Of a stretch of DNA of 36,954 bases, positions 24,501 to 32,157 are shown in pieces (position 1 is the first letter of the stretch; each line of letters begins with the position of its first letter). A model generated the notes under the pieces. The model ran no database searches. It saw only the letters and a list, made by a program, of their open reading frames with translations, and was not told the origin of the DNA. Made by a program: the position numbers and the translations under genes. Source of the DNA: Candidatus Cloacimonadota bacterium (GTDB lineage: Bacteria; Cloacimonadota; Cloacimonadia; Cloacimonadales; TCS61); NCBI GenBank assembly GCA_030600585.1, contig JAUVLU010000027.1, positions 1-36,954 of the forward strand. Reading direction: 5' to 3'.

Positions 24501-25631
24501 TTAGAATTTTAGATTCTTTAATCTTGCTTTTGCTGTTTCTGTGTAGAAGGTCTCTTTTCCCTTACCATTTGCAATTATTCTTTCCAACCAGATTCTTGCT
24601 TTTTTCGTATTGCCCTCTGCCCAATATGCTTGTGCGATTTGATATCTGAAACCTTGCATGTAAGCACTTTTGGGGAAATCTTTTTCAAAATCTGAAAATG
24701 TTTTAAGAACAACAGGAATGTATTTTTTAAAATCTTCTTTCAAGCCGAATGCTTTTTGATTATCATCGGGATTTGATGAACCGAGAAGAGCAAAGAGTTT
24801 CCTCCTGTAAGCAACTTCTGCAGAAGGAGTATTCGCAAATTCTTTTAAAACTTTATCATACCATTTTATAGCGATTTCTACATTTGGCATCCAGGAAGAA
24901 TCTATTATGAATTCTCTATCTGCATTCGACCAGAAATCTCCATTTTGCAGATATGCTCTGGCAACAAGCGTTATAGTATTTCTATCGGAATCAAAAGTAA
25001 CGATATCGGAAACCTGCGAATAAATTGTTGCTATTTGCTTAGCATATTCGGAATCTGGAAATTTGGTGATCAGAAGTTCCCAATCTTCCAGTGCAAGCGA
25101 GAAATTTCCTTCTTCAAAGATGATCTGACCGACGATATACAAAGCTTTTGCTTTTTCATCCGCAGATGATTCGGAATTATGATATATAGAAAGAAATTTT
25201 TCTTTGGCTATCTCATTAAAATCATGTCGATAATAATCATTTGCAATATCCAGAGCAGAGACTTCATACTTTTTTTCTTTTAATATTGCTTGTTTTATAT
25301 TTTCAAGTTTTTCCAATATTGTCTTATTCAATTTGTGATCCGGATATTTTTGTTTGAAATTATTCCAATCTGCAATTGCATTATTAAAATCTTTTTTCTC
25401 ATACGAAATTTCACCCATCATATATAATGATTCAGCTTTATATTCTTTTGGTGTTCGTTCATTATTATATAATATAATAAATCGTTCCAATGCATCATCC
25501 AGAAATCCGTGATTATATAGGTCAAAAGCTGATTCTAAATTATATAATAAATTTGACCTATGTGATATTTCTGTAGAATATAATAGATTAGAAATGATAA
25601 TAATAACAATAAGAAATAGTATTTTTCTCAT
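24501..25631 (-). CDS. Exported TPR-repeat protein, last gene of the Mot/Fli-like operon
   Basis: A 376-aa protein with a signal peptide (MRKILFLIVIIIISNLLYS). At least two long TPR-type units are clear: YNHGFLDDALERFIILYNN...SLYMMGEISYEKKDF, and YRHDFNEIAKEKFLSIYHN...ALYIVGQIIFEEGNF, plus further units to the end (YQIAQAYWAEGNTKKARIWL). This resembles YbgF/CpoB or BamD-like periplasmic TPR proteins. The ATG at 25631 is 2 nt after the MotB stop and has an AGGAG site, so co-translation is likely. In the periplasm it could link the MotB-like peptidoglycan anchor to outer-envelope partners, similar to CpoB beside TolQR; that is inference. Confidence 0.85.
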   Translation of the reverse strand: MRKILFLIVIIIISNLLYSTEISHRSNLLYNLESAFDLYNHGFLDDALERFIILYNNERTPKEYKAESLYMMGEISYEKKDFNNAIADWNNFKQKYPDHKLNKTILEKLENIKQAILKEKKYEVSALDIANDYYRHDFNEIAKEKFLSIYHNSESSADEKAKALYIVGQIIFEEGNFSLALEDWELLITKFPDSEYAKQIATIYSQVSDIVTFDSDRNTITLVARAYLQNGDFWSNADREFIIDSSWMPNVEIAIKWYDKVLKEFANTPSAEVAYRRKLFALLGSSNPDDNQKAFGLKEDFKKYIPVVLKTFSDFEKDFPKSAYMQGFRYQIAQAYWAEGNTKKARIWLERIIANGKGKETFYTETAKARLKNLKF

Positions 25632-25633
25632 TT

Positions 25634-26323
25634 TTATCTCCTTGTCTCATCAAACTTTTTATTAATTTTTATATCAACACGTCTATTTTTTTTTCTATTC
25701 TCAGCCGAGTCATTATCAACTATAGGTTTATATTCACCAAATCCCATGGCTTGCAGTTGAGATGGTAAAAAATGGTCATTTTCGATAAATACTCTTACTA
25801 CAGAAATTGCTCTTGCTGTAGAAAGTTCCCAATTAGAAGGAAACTCACTGTTATTTATTGGAATGTTGTCGGTATGTCCTTCAATTCTTATTTCCCAACC
25901 GAGATCTAATTGGAAAGAATCTTTAATGCTTTTGGCAATAAGATCAAGAGCTTCTTCTGCACCTTTTTTCAGATCGGCTTTTCCACTTTTAAAAAGGATC
26001 TCACTTGGAACGGTTATTGTTTTTTCATTCAAATCAAAAGAGAGTCCCTTAGCTTTCATTGCTTCTTGTTGTAATAATTCGTACTGTGAACTAACAATAA
26101 AGAAAAACACGAAGAAAACCAGAAGAAGCGTCATTAAGTCTGCATAAGGTATCATTGTATCTAAAAGTGTTTCATCAAGTTTTTTTTCCGATCCTTTTAC
26201 AAGAGTTTCCATTTCATCTTTTATCTGGGTTTTTTCCAGATCAATATATTCTGCCTGATACTTCACAGCATTAGCTTTCATAGATATGTCTTTCCGCTTT
26301 TTAAGATTATTTATATATTTCAT
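25634..26323 (-). CDS. motB: MotB-like stator protein with OmpA peptidoglycan-binding domain
   Basis: A 229-aa protein. Residues 1-57 are a long charged cytoplasmic segment. The single membrane helix (about 59-78) starts MIPYADLMTLLLVFF, with Asp 62 at the position of the proton-carrying Asp 32 of E. coli MotB. A plug-like stretch (about 79-95) leads to an OmpA-type domain (about 105-222) with the IEGHTDNIPI, NWELSTARA and NRRVDIKI motifs for peptidoglycan. An in-frame ATG at 26281 would remove 14 residues; both starts have weak Shine-Dalgarno sites, so the exact start is uncertain. It lies 16 nt after MotA. Presence of the conserved Asp argues for a working ion-driven stator. Confidence 0.92.
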   Translation of the reverse strand: MKYINNLKKRKDISMKANAVKYQAEYIDLEKTQIKDEMETLVKGSEKKLDETLLDTMIPYADLMTLLLVFFVFFFIVSSQYELLQQEAMKAKGLSFDLNEKTITVPSEILFKSGKADLKKGAEEALDLIAKSIKDSFQLDLGWEIRIEGHTDNIPINNSEFPSNWELSTARAISVVRVFIENDHFLPSQLQAMGFGEYKPIVDNDSAENRKKNRRVDIKINKKFDETRR

Positions 26324-26339
26324 ATTCCTATTTTAATAA

Positions 26340-27077
26340 TTAATCTAAAAATCCGTGTAATCTTTCTTTAAGGATCAGATTAGTATCACCTCTTTGAATG
26401 GATAGAATTCCTTCCAGAACTAATAATCTCAGACGAGTATTGCGAAGATTTCTAACTCCGATCTTTCCTGCAATGGGTTTAAAGATCAAAGCTGCCAAAA
26501 TCAAACCATATAAAGTAGTTACCAGGGCAAGTCCCATAGCAGCCGGTATTTCTGCAGGGTTCTGAACTCTGTTAAGCATTGCAATAAGACCGATCACAGT
26601 TCCCATCATTCCAAACATTGGAGATAACGAACCGGCAATATAAAAAACATTCTCGGCAATATTATGTTTTCTTGTCAAACCCCTGTTTTCTCTTAAGAGG
26701 ACATCACGGATAAATGCAGGATCCATATTATCAGTAATTAAAGTTATACCTTTTATCAGGAAAGAAAAATTTGTGTATGCATCGAAGTTCGTAATGTTAT
26801 TTACTCCATTCTTTTTCGCTTCGCTGTTTATTTCTACTAATGTATTTATGATCTCTTTTTCAGAATGATCTTTTTCGAATATTATTTTGAAAAATGCATC
26901 GAAAGCATGATGAATATCATTATAAGAAAAAAAAACCAGAATTGCACAAATAGTACCACCGAGAGTAATTAATAAACCCGAATAATTAATAAAAAGTCTA
27001 ACGTCTTCATTCAGAAATATTACATAAGCAATAACCGCAACACCTAAGATTAATCCAATTATCAACGAAGATTTCAT
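26340..27077 (-). CDS. motA: MotA-like stator protein (MotA/TolQ/ExbB superfamily)
   Basis: A 245-aa protein with four membrane helices (about 4-22, 33-52, 145-166, 182-204) and a cytoplasmic loop of about 90 residues, the size and layout of MotA and unlike the shorter ExbB/TolQ. GTVIGLIAML (159-168) and GLALVTTLYGLILAALIFKP are typical of the proton-channel helices, with Pro 153 and Pro 201 at the places of the two conserved MotA prolines. A strong AAGGAAGG site precedes ATG 27077, 10 nt after the FliF-FliG fusion stop. Together with MotB it would form an ion-driven stator; its natural partner here is the FliG domain of the gene upstream. Confidence 0.93.
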   Translation of the reverse strand: MKSSLIIGLILGVAVIAYVIFLNEDVRLFINYSGLLITLGGTICAILVFFSYNDIHHAFDAFFKIIFEKDHSEKEIINTLVEINSEAKKNGVNNITNFDAYTNFSFLIKGITLITDNMDPAFIRDVLLRENRGLTRKHNIAENVFYIAGSLSPMFGMMGTVIGLIAMLNRVQNPAEIPAAMGLALVTTLYGLILAALIFKPIAGKIGVRNLRNTRLRLLVLEGILSIQRGDTNLILKERLHGFLD

Positions 27078-27087
27078 AATTCCTTCC

Positions 27088-28560
27088 TTATATATATCCT
27101 AAGATCGTTTTAATTAATTTTAATGTATCATTGATCGCAATTTCTTTTTCTTCATCTATTTGTACACCGGCAAATTGTAGTTCCTCATTTATCATCGATG
27201 CATTTCTGTCCGTCATATTGGAAATAAACTTGTTTCTTATTGTTTCATCTGTACTTGCCAGAAAATCAACTAACAACTCATGATCGATCTCAAAGATAAT
27301 ATCTTTTAGCATAGAATCACCCAATTTCATAATATCTTCCGATAAGAATATTTTGTCTCTGATCTCTGCTGCTGTCTCTTGATTTAATTTACAGATCCGT
27401 TCAAAGACCGAATTTGCTTTTTTATCTGGCAGATTATTAATGAATTTCACTAACGATGCTTTGCCGTCTGTTTTGATAATTTGTTCATCGATCGTTTTGC
27501 TATAACTCTTTAAAATGTTCGTTCTAAGTTCGACGAGTTTATCTTTCGGTAAATTTGTTTCTTTCATCATGATTTCAACTAATTTGTTAGTTCTTTCATC
27601 TGAATCATTAATTAATAATCGATTTACAAAATCAATCGGAAGTACGGAAAGTAGATATGATAATTCATTTTTCTGCAAATTTCTATTTTCTATTAGATTA
27701 AAGAATTCATCGTTTGTTAAATTCTCCAGAAAATTGAAATCAGGAAGTTCTTTTGTTTTTTCATTTTTATCTTCCCGGATATTTATTCCAAGAGGATTTT
27801 TTTTCGATTCTTCTAAAATTGCAGTACTGTGTCTTACTGATGAAAAAGCTTTATCGGGCTTGACCTTATAAGAATTACTTGCATTGGATGTTTTGATCTG
27901 AACAATTGAATCACGAAGTGATCGTATTCCAAAGCGAAGTGTAAAAACCAATAATATTAAGCTAATTGATAAGATCAACCCGATAATCGCTATCAACCAG
28001 ATATTTGTGGAAATTCCCCCTTCTCCGCCAGTAAATGGTAAATTATTATTATTTTTATAAGGAAGAGAAGTTTTATCCGTTTTCTCAGGTTTTTCCCCGG
28101 CAGCAGTAAAAGAAAGAGTTTTATTGATCGTGAGTTCGTCACCTTTTTGCAAATCGAGTCCCAACCAGTCAGTTACGCTTTGTTCTACGTATTTCTCTTT
28201 AGCAGATTTAATTGATTTCATCAAATAAATACTAACTTTCATATTAACAATCTGGATTTGATCAATATTAGCATTTGTCAGTTTGTTTTTTAATTGTTCG
28301 GTTTTGCTCTTCTGAATATCATCTTTATAATAAGATTTATTATCTTCTTTGGAAATATGTGATCGAGAAGAAGGATATTTAAGATCAAGATCGATAATTA
28401 CAATAGATTCTCCGACGAACGGAAATAATAATTTTTCAATTCGTTCAGAAATTTTCTGCTCAGTTTCCAATTCTACAACAGTATTAATATTCTCTGATTT
28501 TATTGCAGGAAGAACACAAACAGCAGAAAATAAACATAACAATATTAAAATTTTCTTCAT
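27088..28560 (-). CDS. FliF(C-terminal)-FliG fusion protein: signal peptide, periplasmic FliF-like domain, membrane helix, FliG middle and torque domains
   Basis: 490 aa from ATG 28560 (AAAGGA site; a longer frame to 28632 lacks one). Residues 1-20 are a signal peptide. About 30-150 resemble the C-terminal part of FliF: SERIEKLLFPFVG then ...IVNMKVSIYLM and VTDWLGLDLQKGDELTI, compared with the LLEPVVG...V.V.V and AVGLD..RGD.V.V signature of FliF. Residues 187-208 form one membrane helix. About 275-355 match the FliG middle domain (DEFFNLIENRN, LSYLLSVLPIDFVNRLL). About 365-488 match FliG-C (AAEIRDKIFLSEDIMKLGDS, EIDHELLVDFL, FISNMTDRNASMINEEL). The first membrane helix and RBM1/RBM2 of normal FliF and the N-terminal domain of FliG are missing. 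It heads an operon with MotA, MotB and a TPR protein. Domain calls are by eye but strong for FliG-C. Confidence 0.85.
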   Translation of the reverse strand: MKKILILLCLFSAVCVLPAIKSENINTVVELETEQKISERIEKLLFPFVGESIVIIDLDLKYPSSRSHISKEDNKSYYKDDIQKSKTEQLKNKLTNANIDQIQIVNMKVSIYLMKSIKSAKEKYVEQSVTDWLGLDLQKGDELTINKTLSFTAAGEKPEKTDKTSLPYKNNNNLPFTGGEGGISTNIWLIAIIGLILSISLILLVFTLRFGIRSLRDSIVQIKTSNASNSYKVKPDKAFSSVRHSTAILEESKKNPLGINIREDKNEKTKELPDFNFLENLTNDEFFNLIENRNLQKNELSYLLSVLPIDFVNRLLINDSDERTNKLVEIMMKETNLPKDKLVELRTNILKSYSKTIDEQIIKTDGKASLVKFINNLPDKKANSVFERICKLNQETAAEIRDKIFLSEDIMKLGDSMLKDIIFEIDHELLVDFLASTDETIRNKFISNMTDRNASMINEELQFAGVQIDEEKEIAINDTLKLIKTILGYI

Positions 28561-28949
28561 ATTTTTTCCTTTGATTCTTAAGAATAGATCAACTATATAA
28601 TATATCTGAATGATATTTCTGAATCTACTCAATATTTACTATTTAATACTAATTTCATTATCTTTGCATATATAATTCATCTATGAACAATCGCCATATT
28701 ACAGAATGTTTTAGTTTTCTAAAACACATTTCTCAAACATCTATATTAAAAAAGATAGATTCGAAATTAAATTGTTTATGTCAAAGCTTTTTTAATAATA
28801 CTTATAATACATTACTATTTGGATTAAAGACGATTTCTATCGTTTGGGATGAAATATATAATTTGTAATAATTGGCTATACATTCTTTATATCTCAACTC
28901 ATGGTTTGTAAACTCGAATCAAGTTATGCTTCAATTACAAGATTCATAA
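28561..28949. promoter_or_regulatory. AT-rich region upstream of the FliF-FliG operon
   Basis: 389 nt without a supported gene. Its left part must hold the minus-strand leader of the operon: read on the minus strand it carries ATATATTATATAG about 35-50 nt before the start, AT-rich enough for a -10 region, but no clear -35. None of the GC-rich palindromes seen elsewhere occur here. A 61-codon plus-strand frame (28683-28868) has no ribosome site and is not called. Confidence 0.35.
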
Positions 28950-29573
28950 TTATTCCAATTCTATTCTAAGTTGTTCATCAACTGTTAAATCATCAATATT
29001 TATGTATGATGTGTCATCAATATAACCATTATCAAATTCAATGACAAACGAATATGAGATCGAGTCATATTCTGTAGTTGCTCTTAATCTGCTCCATGCA
29101 GAATCACCCGAAGCTATTGACTGAATTATAGAAATAAGAGAATCAGAATCATTAGTATAATATGCCAGATCAATTACATCTATTGGAAAATTATTTATAA
29201 GTTTTATTCCTGCGTGGGTTGGATCACAGTAAATGTTAAGTGTTTCTTTTGGTATAACCTGCAAGGTGGTTTCAGAATAGTATTCCCAATCCGGTGGTCC
29301 GTGAAACTCATCCTTCATCATGAATGTTTCACCTTCTAAGTGCAGATCAACTTCCACATAAGCTTCGCTGTAAAACAGAACCTGCTTGCCTGTATCAACA
29401 CTAATTGTCATTTCGGGGTTGGAAGTTTCCGAGCCTTCTAAAGTGTAATCGTTTCCCTCGATCGTAAAGTAAAGACTGTGGTTTGTTCGGTTGATTATTC
29501 TTATATCGCCTTCTGTTGAACAACCGGCTATAACAATGATCAACAACATAAATGGGAATAATAATTTTTTCAT
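28950..29573 (-). CDS. Lipoprotein of unknown function
   Basis: 207 aa from ATG 29573, chosen because AGGAG precedes it and it gives a clean lipoprotein signal (MKKLLFPFMLLIIVIAGC, Cys 18). The mature part is acidic and beta-rich: IRIINRTNHSLYFTIEG resembles an Ig-like strand pair. A second similar unit (about 120-205) starts IKLINNFPIDVIDLAYYTN, so the protein may contain two related sandwich domains. I do not recognise the family. It lies 98 nt after enolase on the same strand. Confidence 0.75.
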   Translation of the reverse strand: MKKLLFPFMLLIIVIAGCSTEGDIRIINRTNHSLYFTIEGNDYTLEGSETSNPEMTISVDTGKQVLFYSEAYVEVDLHLEGETFMMKDEFHGPPDWEYYSETTLQVIPKETLNIYCDPTHAGIKLINNFPIDVIDLAYYTNDSDSLISIIQSIASGDSAWSRLRATTEYDSISYSFVIEFDNGYIDDTSYINIDDLTVDEQLRIELE

Positions 29574-29611
29574 TAACTCTCCTGACATTTTAACATCCAG
29601 CAAAAACGAAC

Positions 29612-29629
29612 AAGAATGAACTTATTCTT
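29612..29629 (-). terminator. Weak terminator-like hairpin after enolase
   Basis: On the minus strand AAGAAT-AAGTTC-ATTCTT is followed by GTTCGTTTTT. The stem is only 6 bp and AT-rich. The adjacent plus-strand stretch 29638-29665 (CTCTGTGTCTTTGTGTCTCT and following) is a low-complexity GT/CT string. Confidence 0.35.
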
Positions 29630-29671
29630 TTCCTTTTCTCTGTGTCTTTGTGTCTCTGTGTTAAGCCTTTT

Positions 29672-30967
<1,296 letters not shown>

Positions 30968-30981
30968 CTAAAATAATAAAT

Positions 30982-31015
30982 AATATAGGGAACAAGTTCC
31001 CCTATTCCCTATATT
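30982..31015 (-). promoter_or_regulatory. Perfect inverted repeat in the enolase leader
   Basis: AATATAGGGAA (30982-30992) and TTCCCTATATT (31005-31015) are exact inverted arms of 11 nt. An alternative inner palindrome GGGAAC-AA-GTTCCC occurs at 30988-31001. On the minus strand it follows TTGACA (31022-31017) directly. It could be an attenuator, an mRNA-stabilising hairpin, or a terminator for the SPFH gene. Confidence 0.6.
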
Positions 31016-31047
31016 CTGTCAAACTTATAAAGTCTATGTTTTTTATA

Positions 31048-31983
31048 TCAGCTCTTAAATATTTTCTCCATTGTTTTTATCGAGCCCAGCATTGCGGAAG
31101 CTTCATAGGGGACAACAACCGTTTTATCGTTATTCTGCACGATCTCACTAAACGCTTTAATATATTTTACTGCTAATAGATATTGAGCAGGATCGGTACC
31201 TGTTTTTTCTACCGCTGAAGCAACTTTGACAATTGCTTTTGCTTCTGCTTCCGCTACCAGGTATTTGGCTTTTGCTTCACCTTCGGCACGGGCAATTTCA
31301 GCTTCTTTTTCACCTTCCGCAATCAATATCTGAGAACGTTTTTCACCTTCAGCGGTAAGGATTTTGGCACGACGATCACGTTCTGCACGCATTTGTTTTT
31401 CCATCGCCATTTTTATTTCCTGCGGAGGATTTATATCCTGAAGTTCCACACGGTTAACCTTAACTCCCCATTTATCGGTAGCTTCATCCAAAATAAGACG
31501 CAACTTGATATTTATCGTATCTCTTGAGGTAAGTGTTTTATCAAGCTCCATTTCACCTATCACATTACGAAGAGTTGTTTGAGTAAGTTTTTCTATAGCA
31601 TTTGGAAGATTATTAATTTCATAAGTTGCCTTTGTGGGATCGGTTACCTGAAAATATAAAAGCGCATCTATCTCGATGGAAACATTATCGCTGATGATCA
31701 CGTTCTGACGTGGGAAATCATAAACTGTTTCACGCAGATCTATTCTGCTTTGAGATTTCACCTGAACATACTTATTCCCCTTCATATCTGTTCTGGAATA
31801 CCGCCAGTTAATATTACGGGGTTTATCGATTACGGGCCAGAGAATATTCAATCCGCTTTCCAGTGTTCTGTTGTATTTACCCAATCTCTCGATGATCATT
31901 ACTTCTGCCTGCTTCACAATAATCAATCCTTTCGAGATCAAGATTATTATCAAAACGGCAAATACCATTATTACAATTGTCAT
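31048..31983 (-). CDS. SPFH/band 7 (stomatin-like, QmcA-type) membrane protein
   Basis: 311 aa. One N-terminal membrane helix (about 2-22), then the SPFH domain (VKQAEVMIIERLGKYNRTLE, GLNILWPVID, about 24-190) and an Ala/Glu/Lys-rich coiled coil (about 195-260, with AEGEKEAEIARAEGEAKAKY). This is the paraslipin/stomatin layout, forming oligomeric rings in membrane microdomains. GGAGG precedes ATG 31983. In many genomes an NfeD-family partner is adjacent, but none is seen here. Enolase lies downstream, probably under its own control. Confidence 0.92.
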   Translation of the reverse strand: MTIVIMVFAVLIIILISKGLIIVKQAEVMIIERLGKYNRTLESGLNILWPVIDKPRNINWRYSRTDMKGNKYVQVKSQSRIDLRETVYDFPRQNVIISDNVSIEIDALLYFQVTDPTKATYEINNLPNAIEKLTQTTLRNVIGEMELDKTLTSRDTINIKLRLILDEATDKWGVKVNRVELQDINPPQEIKMAMEKQMRAERDRRAKILTAEGEKRSQILIAEGEKEAEIARAEGEAKAKYLVAEAEAKAIVKVASAVEKTGTDPAQYLLAVKYIKAFSEIVQNNDKTVVVPYEASAMLGSIKTMEKIFKS

Positions 31984-32157
31984 ACTTCCTCCTTTTTACA
32001 GTATAATTTAACTAAACCGGACAGGTCTTAATTGCCCGGGTTTTAAAGTTCCGCCACTGCCACGTTTACCCGCAAGCCAATGGCTTGTAAACCTCTGGCT
32101 GGCTTGTAAACTTTTCTCTCAATTTGAATGTGGAGCAGCTTATTAGCAGCATCTTTT
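31984..32157. repeat. Palindrome-rich 3' region, copy 1 of the TGCCACGTTTACCCG repeat
   Basis: Downstream of the 32158-33696 gene. It contains TGCCACGTTTACCCG (32058-32072) and CTTTTCTCTCAATTTGAATG then TGGAG (32111-32135). Both recur at 33734-33748 and 33771-33795, downstream of the next secreted-protein gene. CAAGCC-AAT-GGCTTG (32073-32087) is a palindrome, and GGCTTGTAAAC is repeated at 32082 and 32101. Confidence 0.7.

Noticed and set aside
24447-24512. 21-codon plus-strand frame resembling a bare signal peptide
   Set aside because: It stops immediately after the hydrophobic stretch, overlaps the 3' end of the TPR gene and has only a weak upstream GGA; at most the stub of a lost gene.
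26340-27077. ExbB/TolQ as the identity of the MotA-like protein, and Zorya (ZorA/ZorB) defence as the system
   Set aside because: The four-helix layout with a 90-residue loop and the two prolines fit MotA. ZorA has a long cytoplasmic coiled-coil tail and Zorya carries helicase or nuclease genes, none of which are here; a FliG domain instead is present.
28561-28632. 24-residue N-terminal extension of the FliF-FliG fusion
   Set aside because: No ribosome site at 28632, while ATG 28560 has AAAGGA and begins a typical signal peptide.
28683-28868. 61-codon plus-strand frame upstream of the FliF-FliG operon
   Set aside because: No ribosome site, AT-rich region with biased composition, no recognisable domain or signal peptide, and it opposes the genes on both sides.
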